Shown here piece after piece: positions 57,321-64,000 of a DNA stretch of 64,000 nt; within the stretch, counting starts at the first letter, position 1, and the number at the start of each line of letters is the position of its first letter. Position numbers and translations under genes: made by a program. Source of the stretch: Mycobacterium paraterrae (lineage in GTDB: Bacteria > Actinomycetota > Actinomycetes > Mycobacteriales > Mycobacteriaceae); assembly GCF_022430545.2 (NCBI RefSeq), contig NZ_CP092488.2, positions 2,976,001-3,040,000 on the forward strand, in the 5' to 3' direction. The notes beneath the pieces were generated by a model, which saw nothing but the letters and a program-made list of their open reading frames with translations, ran no database searches and was not told the origin of the DNA.

Positions 57321-58739
57321 GTGCTGATCATTGGGGCAGGAAGCGCTGGATCTGTTGTCGCGAACCGGCTTTCGCTGGATCCCAACCGCTCGGTGACGGT
57401 GCTGGAAGCGGGCCCAGGTCTCGACGACCCCAGATTGCGGGCCGAAACCGGTAACGGGCTTCGATTGCCGATCGGCGCGGCCAGCCCGCTGGTTCAGCGC
57501 TACCAGACCACGCTCACCGATCACCCTGCCCGTCAGATGGCGATCATGCGCGGCACCGTCGTCGGTGGATCAGGCGCCGTCAACGGCGGATACTTCTGCC
57601 GCGGTCTGCGCGCTGACTTCGACGGCTTTGGCTTGCCAGGCTGGGGCTGGTCGGACGTCGTCGAGCATTTCCGGGCAATCGAGACCGACCTGGACTTCCA
57701 TGGTCCGGCCCACGGCGACAAAGGCCCGATCCTGGTGCGCCGCACCCGTGAATTAACCGGCAGCACAGCAGTTTTCGTTGAGGCGGCTGGTAAGCATGGT
57801 TTCGATTGGCTGCCCGATCTCAACGACGTAGGTCAGGCCGACGCGCTGCCGGCCGGTGTCGGGGCGGTCCCGCTCAACATCGTCGACGGTATGCGGATCG
57901 GGCCCGGGGCCGCCTATCTGCTGCCCGCACTGGGCCGCGCCAACCTGACGCTGCTGACCCGGACCCGGGCGCTTCGCCTGCGCATCGCCGACGGACGAGC
58001 CCGCGGCGTGGACGCCGTCGGTCCGCGGGGTCAAATCTCGGTCACCGCCGAGCACGTCGTGCTGTGCGCGGGGGCGATCGAGTCGGCACATCTGCTCATG
58101 CTTTCCGGCGTGGGTGAGGAGGCGATGTTGCGCGCCGTGGGGGTGGACGTGATCGCCCCGCTGCCGGTCGGCGTGGGCTGCAGCGACCACCCGGAATTGG
58201 TGCTGCCGACCACGTGGGCGGTCGAAGCCGGACGGCCGGTGCTCGAGGTGGTGCTGAGCACCCCGGACGGGGTCGAGATCCGACCGTATACCGGCGGCTT
58301 CGTGGCCATGGTCGGCGACGGAACACCGGGGCATCCGGATTGGCCCCACCTCGGGGTGGCGCTGATGCGGCCACTTGCCCGCGGACGAGTCGTGCTGGTA
58401 TCGGCCGACCCGACGGTGCCGCCGGTCGTCGAGCACCACTACGACAGCGAACCGGCAGACCTCGCGGCGCTGGCGGACGGTTGCCAACTGGCCCACGAAA
58501 TCGCCAGTGCGACAACCGAAATCGGTGATCCGGTGTGGTCGACGTCGCAGCACCTGTGTGGGAGCGCCCCCATGGGCCACGCCGGGGATCCAGCCGCGGT
58601 TGTCGACCACCGGTGCCGAGTGCACGGGATCGACGGGCTGTGGGTGATCGACGGGTCGGTTCTGCCGGCAATCCCCAGTCGCGGCCCGCACGCCACCATC
58701 GCGATGCTGGGCCATCGGGCCGCAGAGTTTGTCGGTTGA
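57321..58739 (+). CDS. mftG: Mycofactocin dehydrogenase MftG (GMC oxidoreductase family)
   Basis: 472 residues from a GTG. GAGSAGSVVANRLS binds FAD, VLEAGPG follows, and the GMC signature RGTVVGGSGAVNGGYFCRG is intact; the active-site region near the end is CGSAPMGHAGDPAAVVDHRCRVHGIDGLWVIDGSVLP. MftG reoxidises reduced mycofactocin and feeds electrons to respiration. The GTG at 57321 cuts into the first beta strand of the FAD fold. The frame is open back to a CTG at 57294 (LTVAALHSDVLIIGAG), which gives a more normal N-terminus, so the true start may be that rare codon. Confidence 0.92.
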   Translation: MLIIGAGSAGSVVANRLSLDPNRSVTVLEAGPGLDDPRLRAETGNGLRLPIGAASPLVQRYQTTLTDHPARQMAIMRGTVVGGSGAVNGGYFCRGLRADFDGFGLPGWGWSDVVEHFRAIETDLDFHGPAHGDKGPILVRRTRELTGSTAVFVEAAGKHGFDWLPDLNDVGQADALPAGVGAVPLNIVDGMRIGPGAAYLLPALGRANLTLLTRTRALRLRIADGRARGVDAVGPRGQISVTAEHVVLCAGAIESAHLLMLSGVGEEAMLRAVGVDVIAPLPVGVGCSDHPELVLPTTWAVEAGRPVLEVVLSTPDGVEIRPYTGGFVAMVGDGTPGHPDWPHLGVALMRPLARGRVVLVSADPTVPPVVEHHYDSEPADLAALADGCQLAHEIASATTEIGDPVWSTSQHLCGSAPMGHAGDPAAVVDHRCRVHGIDGLWVIDGSVLPAIPSRGPHATIAMLGHRAAEFVG

Positions 58740-58766
58740 GTCGCGGGAGGGTTGCTGTCGCCGGCG

Positions 58767-58789
58767 TAGACGTTTGCGTACGCTGTCTA
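58767..58789. promoter_or_regulatory. Inverted repeat before the TetR gene downstream of mftG
   Basis: TAGAC (58767-58771) mirrors GTCTA (58785-58789), and the perfect GCGTACGC lies inside at 58776-58783, overlapping a TACGCT -10 box (58779-58784). This fits an operator for autoregulation by the TetR protein that follows. Confidence 0.5.
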
Positions 58790-58805
58790 GGGCGGACACG
58801 AGGAG

Positions 58806-59471
58806 GTGGTCCACATCGCGGACAAGACCGATCCGCGCCCGGCACGCTCTCGGGCCCGGTTGCTGGAGGCCGCCACCGCACTGCTTCGTGCCGGGGGTCC
58901 CAGCGCGGTGACCGTCGACGCGGTGACCCGTGGCGCCAACGTCGCCCGTGCCACCCTGTACCGCCACTTCCCGAGCGGAAACGATTTGCTGGCAGCGGCT
59001 TTCAGCGGGTTGATACCGCCGGCGCCGATGCCGTCCGACGACGGCACCCTGCGCGACCGGCTGATCGCCGTGGTCCTGGCCTTCGGACAGTCGATTGCCG
59101 AGAGCTCGGGCATGGTGATGGCGATGAGCTGGCTGGCGCTGGGACGTGACCTGGAGCAGCTGCCCGAGTCGCGGCGGACTCCGACGTCCGACAGTTCCGC
59201 GATCAGCACCTTGCGTGAACGCATCGCCCAGCAATACGCAGCGCCGTTCGATGCGATCTTCAACAGCCCCGATGCCGAGGAGTTGGGCGACATCGATCGA
59301 ACCCGGGCGATTGCGCTCCTGATTGGCCCGGCTGTGCTGGGCCGGTTGTCCACTCTGCCCAACTTCGACTACCGCGAATGCGCCGAAGCCGCCGTCGACG
59401 GGTTCCTACATGTGCAACGCGAGCAGAACAAGGCCGTAACGAACCAGCAGGCGCTCGGGAGCGCCGACTGA
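58806..59471 (+). CDS. TetR-family transcriptional regulator downstream of mftG
   Basis: 221 residues. Helix-turn-helix: RSRARLLEAATALLRAGGPSAVTVDAVTRGANVARATLYRHFPSGNDLLAAAF. The C-terminal domain has no recognised ligand signature. The annotated GTG at 58806 lies on top of AGGAGG (58801-58806); an initiation codon about 8 bases after it would be ATC at 58815, so the start is unsure. Same strand as the esterase gene 170 bases downstream. Confidence 0.82.
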   Translation: MVHIADKTDPRPARSRARLLEAATALLRAGGPSAVTVDAVTRGANVARATLYRHFPSGNDLLAAAFSGLIPPAPMPSDDGTLRDRLIAVVLAFGQSIAESSGMVMAMSWLALGRDLEQLPESRRTPTSDSSAISTLRERIAQQYAAPFDAIFNSPDAEELGDIDRTRAIALLIGPAVLGRLSTLPNFDYRECAEAAVDGFLHVQREQNKAVTNQQALGSAD

Positions 59472-59563
59472 CGTCGTCGAGATCGGCTCGAGGTCTGGGG
59501 ATTTCAGCCGCGACAGCGGTACCCGAGACGCATGACGTGCCGGAGCCACCTGCCGCTCCTTTT

Positions 59564-59575
59564 TGACACGTGTCA
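59564..59575. promoter_or_regulatory. Perfect 12-bp palindrome before the esterase gene
   Basis: TGACACGTGTCA, in a context TTTTTGACACGTGTCATAC, lies between the TetR gene and the carboxylesterase gene. The left arm includes TTGACA, so it may be an operator over a -35 element. Likely bound by the adjacent TetR protein, by position only. Confidence 0.5.
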
Positions 59576-59627
59576 TACAGGATCTCGGTGATCGTTGATT
59601 AGCCGGTGACCGCTCTCCAGTAATCCG

Positions 59628-59633
59628 TAGGCT
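59628..59633 (+). promoter_or_regulatory. -10 box of a probable leaderless promoter for the carboxylesterase
   Basis: TAGGCT ends eight bases before the GTG at 59642, and no Shine-Dalgarno is present. Confidence 0.45.
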
Positions 59634-59641
59634 GTCGTATC

Positions 59642-61282
59642 GTGTCCATCCTTTCGCCTGGTCGCCGTCGAGCGTGGGCCGTCGTCTTGATGACGGCCCT
59701 GCTTGTGGTGGCATGCGGACAGGACGCCGTCGTCAAGCCCCATAAGGCGGAACCGGCCTACGCCGGCCCGCTGGATGCCGGCGTCGTGCGCACCGCGATG
59801 GGATCGGTCCGCGGCCAGGTGGCCGCGGATTACCGCCTGTTCCAAGCCATTCCGTATGCGGAGCCACCGCTGGGGCCGCTGCGGTGGCAATTGCCGCGAC
59901 CCGCCGCGCGCTGGTCGGGCATGTTGGACGCAACCAAGGCCGGGCCGCAGTGCATGCAGGACACCGGTCTCAAACCTGGAGTGGGCAAGCCGACCAGCGA
60001 AAACTGCCTGACGCTCAACGTCTGGACGCCGCCGCGTGCGCAGCACGGCGAGAAACGTCCGGTGATGGTGTGGATCCACGGGGGAGGCTTCGTCAACGGC
60101 AGCGGCGACATCTACCACTCACGCTGGCTGGCGGCCAAGGGACACATCGTCGTCGTCACGGTCAACTACCGGCTGGGCGCCCTGGGTTTCCTGGCCCATC
60201 CATCGCTCGGCCCAGCCGGCACCGTCGGCAACTACGGCCTCGCCGACCAGCAGGCCGCCCTGCGATGGGTCCGCGACAATATCGCCGCATTCGGCGGTGA
60301 CCCGAAGAAAGTCACGATTGCCGGCGAATCGGCGGGCGGCATGTCGGTGTGCGACCACCTGATTGCGCCCGGGTCGGCTGGACTGTTCCGGGCGGCCATC
60401 ATCCAGAGTGCCCCGTGCCAGGCGCAGGCGGAGCTGGCTTTCGGGCAACGGCAGAGCACCGATTACGCGGTCGCGGCCGGCTGCCGCAATCCAGCCACCA
60501 CCGCGCGGTGCCTGCGGGCCCTGCCTGCCACCAAACTCGAGCGTCCACCCTGGTACTACTTCTTGGGAGATTCCGATGCGCTGTCCGGCCCGGTGACCGG
60601 AACCGCGACGCTGCCGGACAATCCGATGACGGCGTTCGCCGCCGACCGGGCCGCGCGCGTTCCGGTGCTGATCGGCGTCAACCACGACGAGTTCACCTTG
60701 TTCGCGGCGCTACGGGCCTCGAAGCTGCATCGGGGAGTGAGCCCCGCTGAATACCCACGCGTGCTCACCGACATCTTCGGCGACGACGGCGCCCAAGTGC
60801 TGGCGCACTATTCGCCCGACCATTACGGCGGCGACGTGTCGCTGGCGTACTCGGCCGCGGCCACCGACGGCGTATTTGCCTGTACCGCAGACAGATTCGC
60901 CGACTCGCTGAGCCGCAACGCACCGGTCTACTCGTACGAGTTCGACGATCCGCACGCGCCCGAGCCCGATTTCATGCGGCACGCCCCGTTCCCGGTGGGC
61001 GCAAGCCACTCGCTGGAGTTGCGGTACCTGTTCAGCATGGGTGGCGCGCCGTCACTTGATCGCGCGCAGCAGATTCTGTCCGACCAGATGATGAGCTACT
61101 GGAGTCACTTCGTCACCGATGGCGCGCCCAAGGCCGCAGGTCTGCCCGACTGGCCGGCGCAAAACGCTGATCCCGAGCACAACTACTGGATGTCGTTGCG
61201 GCCCGGTGGTAGCCAGCTCGACACCGATTTCGAGACGGAACACCAGTGTCCGTTCTGGGCCACCCTGAAGGGCAGACAGTGA
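59642..61282 (+). CDS. Lipoprotein carboxylesterase (type B)
   Basis: 546 residues. The N-terminus RRRAWAVVLMTALLVVACG is a lipoprotein signal with lipobox VVAC. The mature part is a cholinesterase-like type-B carboxylesterase: FQAIPYAEPPLGPLRW, SENCLTLNVWTP, oxyanion HGGGFVNGSG, nucleophile GESAGGMS, NHDEFTLFAALR with the likely acid residue and GASHSLELRYLF with the His. It should act outside the membrane on an ester substrate. Coupled by GTGA overlap to the NTF2-like gene. Confidence 0.9.
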   Translation: MSILSPGRRRAWAVVLMTALLVVACGQDAVVKPHKAEPAYAGPLDAGVVRTAMGSVRGQVAADYRLFQAIPYAEPPLGPLRWQLPRPAARWSGMLDATKAGPQCMQDTGLKPGVGKPTSENCLTLNVWTPPRAQHGEKRPVMVWIHGGGFVNGSGDIYHSRWLAAKGHIVVVTVNYRLGALGFLAHPSLGPAGTVGNYGLADQQAALRWVRDNIAAFGGDPKKVTIAGESAGGMSVCDHLIAPGSAGLFRAAIIQSAPCQAQAELAFGQRQSTDYAVAAGCRNPATTARCLRALPATKLERPPWYYFLGDSDALSGPVTGTATLPDNPMTAFAADRAARVPVLIGVNHDEFTLFAALRASKLHRGVSPAEYPRVLTDIFGDDGAQVLAHYSPDHYGGDVSLAYSAAATDGVFACTADRFADSLSRNAPVYSYEFDDPHAPEPDFMRHAPFPVGASHSLELRYLFSMGGAPSLDRAQQILSDQMMSYWSHFVTDGAPKAAGLPDWPAQNADPEHNYWMSLRPGGSQLDTDFETEHQCPFWATLKGRQ

Positions 61283-61638
61283 GTACGCCCGACCCGATCA
61301 CTTTCGCCGAGGACTGGGCCGCTGCCTGGAACCGTCGCGATGTGGAAGCTGTGCTCGCGCACTTCCACGACGACGTCGTGTTCACCTCGCCCGTCGCGGC
61401 AAACGTCGTTCCCGGGTCGGCGGGAGTCGTGACGGGCAAAGCCTCGCTCCGCGAATATTGGTGCGCCGCACTGGAAGCCGTTCCCGACGTGCACTTCGAC
61501 GTGGTCGGCGCATACGCCGGGGTGTCGACATTGGTGATCAACTACCGCAACCAAAGGGGCGGTCTGGTCAACGAGGTGCTCGAGTTCGACGGCGGTCTGG
61601 TGCGCCGCGGCCACGGGACATATCTAGCCCAGCCCTAG
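61279..61638 (+). CDS. NTF2/SnoaL-like small protein
   Basis: 119 residues from a GTG overlapping the esterase stop codon. FAEDWAAAWNRRDVEAVLAHFHDDVVFTSPVA, then GKASLREYWCAALEAVPDVHFDVVGAYA and NEVLEFDGGLVRRGHGTY, is the alpha+beta cone of the SnoaL/NTF2-like group, which includes isomerases, hydrolases and binding proteins. No closer role. Stop codon shared with the convergent DUF4442 gene (CTAG). Confidence 0.82.
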   Translation: MSTPDPITFAEDWAAAWNRRDVEAVLAHFHDDVVFTSPVAANVVPGSAGVVTGKASLREYWCAALEAVPDVHFDVVGAYAGVSTLVINYRNQRGGLVNEVLEFDGGLVRRGHGTYLAQP

Positions 61639-62120
61639 CCGGCCGGCGTCACCCAGGTGGTGATGTCGGCATGAACGACCTCTTCGCCCCCGCGGTCGGT
61701 GATGCTGACCGGCACGACGACGTCCCAGCCTTTTTGCCCATCTGGCAGCTGCCCGAAAGCCGGCGGATCCAGCTCGGCCCGGGCCAGCAGCGACGTGGTG
61801 GCCTTACCGAGGTACTGGACGTTCATCGCCTTCGGTATCCACCGATGGCTCGGCGGGATGGTGGCCTCCATCAGCATTCCCATCGCGATCTCGGCGGCGT
61901 TGCATGACGCGATCGCGTGCACCGTGTGGAGGTGGTTGTAGACGAAGAACCACTTCGGTACCCGCACCTCGGCCAGGCCCGGCTCCATTCGCACCACGTG
62001 GGGGAGCACCGAAGCGAAGTAGGGGGCCCGCGCCATCGCTCCTATCGAGAACAACCGGCTCCCGCCCGGCTTGCTCGCCAGCGTCTTCCACGCCCTGTAG
62101 GTCGGCGTCATGGTCGTCAT
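61635..62120 (-). CDS. DUF4442 hotdog-fold protein (thioesterase-like)
   Basis: 161 residues. FFVYNHLHTVHAIASCNAAEIAMGMLMEATIPPSHRWIPKAMNVQYLGKATTSLLARAEL shows the hotdog-fold helix and strands with the DUF4442 spacing; the catalytic residue is not certain. Members are suspected acyl-CoA thioesterases. An ATG at 62111 is a second possible start. Transcript probably leaderless. Confidence 0.82.
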   Translation of the reverse strand: MTTMTPTYRAWKTLASKPGGSRLFSIGAMARAPYFASVLPHVVRMEPGLAEVRVPKWFFVYNHLHTVHAIASCNAAEIAMGMLMEATIPPSHRWIPKAMNVQYLGKATTSLLARAELDPPAFGQLPDGQKGWDVVVPVSITDRGGEEVVHADITTWVTPAG

Positions 62121-62128
62121 GCCGTCGA

Positions 62129-62134
62129 ATCGTA
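62129..62134 (-). promoter_or_regulatory. -10 box of a probable leaderless promoter for the DUF4442 gene
   Basis: On the minus strand TACGAT ends eight bases before the ATG at 62120. Confidence 0.4.
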
Positions 62135-62279
62135 GGACTGGGGCGCTCGTGACGGCGTCTTCCTACATCCTCGTCGGCATCAGTGCAGGTCGAGCCGCTA
62201 ATTGCGACGTCTCGCACACTGGAGCAATAGCCTGGTGCTCGACCGCCCAGGTGCGCGGTTTACCCGTGGTCGGACAGAT

Positions 62280-62310
62280 TTGGCCCTCACCGCGATCTAG
62301 GGCATACTGT
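62280..62310 (+). promoter_or_regulatory. Candidate promoter of the S10 ribosomal protein operon
   Basis: TACTGT (62305-62310) is a good TANNNT box; TTGGCC (62280-62285) is a possible -35 with a slightly long 19-base spacer. The leader from about 62317 to rpsJ would be about 255 bases and otherwise holds no gene that I can see. Confidence 0.5.
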
Positions 62311-62429
62311 TCGGGTTGCCTTGAGCCGGGTTCGCGCCTGGCCGGGCATACGACCAGCGCCCACAACGGGCGCGTCCGGTCCCAATCTGGAGCGAGACCA
62401 ATTTCGGTCGCGAACCAGGCTGCGTGAGG

Positions 62430-62451
62430 GCGACACACCCGACCGCGGGGG
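62430..62451 (+). promoter_or_regulatory. Leader element shared with the rpsL operon (copy 2)
   Basis: GCGACACACCCG-A-CCGCGGGGG, 21 of 22 bases identical to 38253-38274. The CCCG/CGGG stem with its 4-base loop is kept. It lies 119 bases before rpsJ. Confidence 0.6.
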
Positions 62452-62570
62452 CCGGTGGACCAAGACAGGTAAACAGCGGCGCAACAACCGGGCGCCTCGG
62501 TCGGCTAGGCCGATCGCAGGCAATAAAGTTCGGTGAGGAAACCGGGTCTCGACCTGGAGAGTGAGGAAGC

Positions 62571-62876
62571 GTGGCGGGACAGAAGATCCGCATCAGGCTC
62601 AAGGCCTACGACCACGAGGCCATTGACGCCTCGGCGCGCAAGATCGTCGAGACGGTTGTCCGTACGGGCGCCAGTGTGGTTGGCCCAGTGCCGCTGCCGA
62701 CTGAGAAGAACGTGTACTGCGTTATCCGCTCACCGCACAAGTACAAAGACTCGCGTGAGCACTTCGAGATGCGCACTCACAAGCGCCTGATCGACATCCT
62801 TGACCCGACCCCGAAAACCGTTGACGCGCTGATGCGCATCGATCTGCCTGCCAGCGTCGACGTCAACATCCAGTAG
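62571..62876 (+). CDS. rpsJ: 30S ribosomal protein S10
   Basis: 101 residues from a GTG with GAGGAAG upstream. MAGQKIRIRLKAYDHEAIDASARKIVETV and the conserved VYCVIRSPHKYKDSREHFEMRTHKRLIDI are diagnostic. S10 is in the 30S head and also takes part in NusB/NusG-linked antitermination. First gene of the S10 operon. Confidence 0.98.
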   Translation: MAGQKIRIRLKAYDHEAIDASARKIVETVVRTGASVVGPVPLPTEKNVYCVIRSPHKYKDSREHFEMRTHKRLIDILDPTPKTVDALMRIDLPASVDVNIQ

Positions 62877-62890
62877 GAGAGCTGCGAGCA

Positions 62891-63544
62891 ATGGCGAGAA
62901 AGGGCATTCTGGGCACCAAGCTGGGCATGACGCAGGTGTTCGACGAGAACAACCGCGTTGTCCCCGTGACGGTGGTCAAGGCCGGGCCGAACGTGGTTAC
63001 CCGCATCCGTACTCCGGAAGTTGACGGGTACAGCGCGGTGCAGCTGGCCTACGGCGAGATCAGTCCCCGCAAGGTCAATAAGCCGGTGACGGGCCAGTAC
63101 GCCGCTGCCGGGGTCAACCCGCGTCGGCACCTGGCCGAGTTGCGTCTCGACGACGAGGCGGCCGCGGCCGATTACCAGGTCGGCCAGGAACTCACGGCCG
63201 AAATCTTCGCTGCCGGAACCTATGTCGACGTGACCGGCACGTCGAAGGGCAAGGGCTTCGCGGGAACCATGAAGCGTCACGGATTCCGCGGCCAGGGCGC
63301 CAGCCACGGCGCGCAGGCGGTTCACCGCCGTCCCGGTTCCATCGGTGGCTGTGCCACCCCCGCGCGTGTGTTCAAGGGCACCCGGATGGCCGGCCGGATG
63401 GGTAACGACCGTGTCACCACCCAGAACCTGTTGGTGCACTTGGTCGATGCCGAGAACGGCGTGCTGCTGATCAAGGGCGCGGTGCCTGGACGCAACGGCG
63501 GACTCGTGGTGGTTCGCAGCGCGATCAAACGAGGTGAGAAGTAA
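62891..63544 (+). CDS. rplC: 50S ribosomal protein L3
   Basis: 217 residues; MARKGILGTKLGMTQVFDENNRVVPVTVVKAGPN at the start and the peptidyl-transferase-near extension HGFRGQGASHGAQAVHRRPGSIGGCATPARVFKGTRMAGRMG identify it. Starts 14 bases after rpsJ; its last base overlaps the rplD start (TAATG). Confidence 0.98.
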   Translation: MARKGILGTKLGMTQVFDENNRVVPVTVVKAGPNVVTRIRTPEVDGYSAVQLAYGEISPRKVNKPVTGQYAAAGVNPRRHLAELRLDDEAAAADYQVGQELTAEIFAAGTYVDVTGTSKGKGFAGTMKRHGFRGQGASHGAQAVHRRPGSIGGCATPARVFKGTRMAGRMGNDRVTTQNLLVHLVDAENGVLLIKGAVPGRNGGLVVVRSAIKRGEK

Positions 63545-64000
63545 TGGCTACAGACACGTCTGGCAAGGCCATCAAGATCGACGTCAAGACGCCTGACGGC
63601 AAGACCGACGGCTCGGTCGAGTTGCCGGCCGCGCTGTTCGACGCGCCCGCGAACATCGCTCTGCTGCATCAGGTCGTCACGGCGCAGCTGGCGGCCAAAC
63701 GGCAGGGCACACACGCGACCAAGACTCGCGGCGACGTTCGCGGTGGTGGTCGTAAGCCGTACCGGCAGAAGGGCACTGGTCGGGCGCGTCAGGGCTCGAC
63801 CCGTGCGCCGCAGTTCACAGGCGGTGGCGTCGTGCACGGCCCGCAGCCGCGCGATTACAGCCAGCGCACCCCGAAGAAGATGATCGCCGCCGCACTGCGC
63901 GGCGCGTTGTCGGACCGGGCCCGCAACGGCCGCATCCACGCGATCACCGAGCTGGTGTCGGGTCAGACGCCGTCGACCAAGAGCGCCAAGGGTTTTCTCG
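63544..64000 (+). CDS. rplD: 50S ribosomal protein L4 (3' end beyond window)
   Basis: The frame from the ATG at 63544 stays open to the end of the window (152 codons). It reads MATDTSGKAIKIDVKTPDGK, then LHQVVTAQLAAKRQGTHATKTRGDVRGGGRKPYRQKGTGRARQGSTRAPQFTGGGVVHGPQPRDYSQRTPKKM, the L4 loop that lines the exit tunnel. The C-terminus is cut by the window edge. Confidence 0.96.
   Translation, partial: MATDTSGKAIKIDVKTPDGKTDGSVELPAALFDAPANIALLHQVVTAQLAAKRQGTHATKTRGDVRGGGRKPYRQKGTGRARQGSTRAPQFTGGGVVHGPQPRDYSQRTPKKMIAAALRGALSDRARNGRIHAITELVSGQTPSTKSAKGFL

Overview
The window looks like a chromosomal core segment of a Mycobacterium. Evidence: very high GC, many GTG/TTG starts, TANNNT -10 boxes placed so that transcripts begin at the start codon, a mycolic acid methyltransferase pair, the MCE ATPase Mkl, a complete mycofactocin cluster, and gene order that (from memory of M. 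tuberculosis) follows nusG-rplK-rplA ... rplJL ... rpoBC ... rpsL-rpsG-fusA-tuf ... mft ... rpsJ-rplC-rplD. The species cannot be named from this. The rifampicin region of RpoB and K43/K88 of S12 carry the drug-sensitive residues.

Layout. 1-1.9 kb: nusG (cut by the window edge), rplK, rplA. 1.9-5.7 kb: a fatty-acyl-AMP ligase facing an ECF sigma factor with a C-terminal helical-repeat tail and its double DGPF/YCII partner. 5.8-11.6 kb, minus strand: two mycolic acid methyltransferases (MmaA4- and MmaA2-like), two LipG-type hydrolases flanking an ABC1 kinase, and a DinB-like protein. 11.7-17.8 kb: a GH38 alpha-mannosidase operon with a ROK sugar kinase. 17.8-19.1 kb: L10 leader with attenuator, rplJ, rplL. 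19.1-22.5 kb: TetR/carotenoid oxygenase pair with a palindromic operator, then mkl. 22.5-30.6 kb: rpoB, rpoC, strong terminator. 30.6-38.1 kb: nfo, lpqP, fadE8, echA4, a PaaX regulator, echA5, two DUF3060 proteins, a TetR. 38.1-42.9 kb: the str operon rpsL-rpsG-fusA-tuf.

42.9-52.1 kb is the accessory-looking part: a SHOCT membrane protein, a mycofactocin-type SDR under a KstR-like site, an arginine-degradation module (rocD, an arginine dihydrolase-like enzyme, an AsnC regulator), an FAD oxidoreductase, and a TetR / frameshifted DUF962 / hydrolase group with a perfect 20-bp palindrome. 50.5-58.7 kb: DUF2332 gene, mftR and mftA-mftG, which make, glycosylate and recycle the redox cofactor mycofactocin; the SDR upstream is a likely user. 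58.8-62.1 kb: TetR, lipoprotein carboxylesterase, NTF2-like protein, DUF4442 hotdog protein. 62.1-64 kb: S10 operon leader, rpsJ, rplC and the start of rplD (cut by the window edge).

No clearly new multi-gene system was found. The best leads are: an enzyme usually called DDAH that keeps both asparagines I associate with arginine dihydrolase and sits next to an intact rocD; a 22-base element shared by the rpsL and rpsJ leaders; four convergent gene pairs whose stop codons share one palindromic tetranucleotide; a +1 frameshift in the DUF962 gene beside a TetR operator; a KstR-like site before the mycofactocin SDR; and a structured rplA leader with a three-codon upstream ORF. No rRNA, tRNA, CRISPR array, phage or insertion sequence was recognised.
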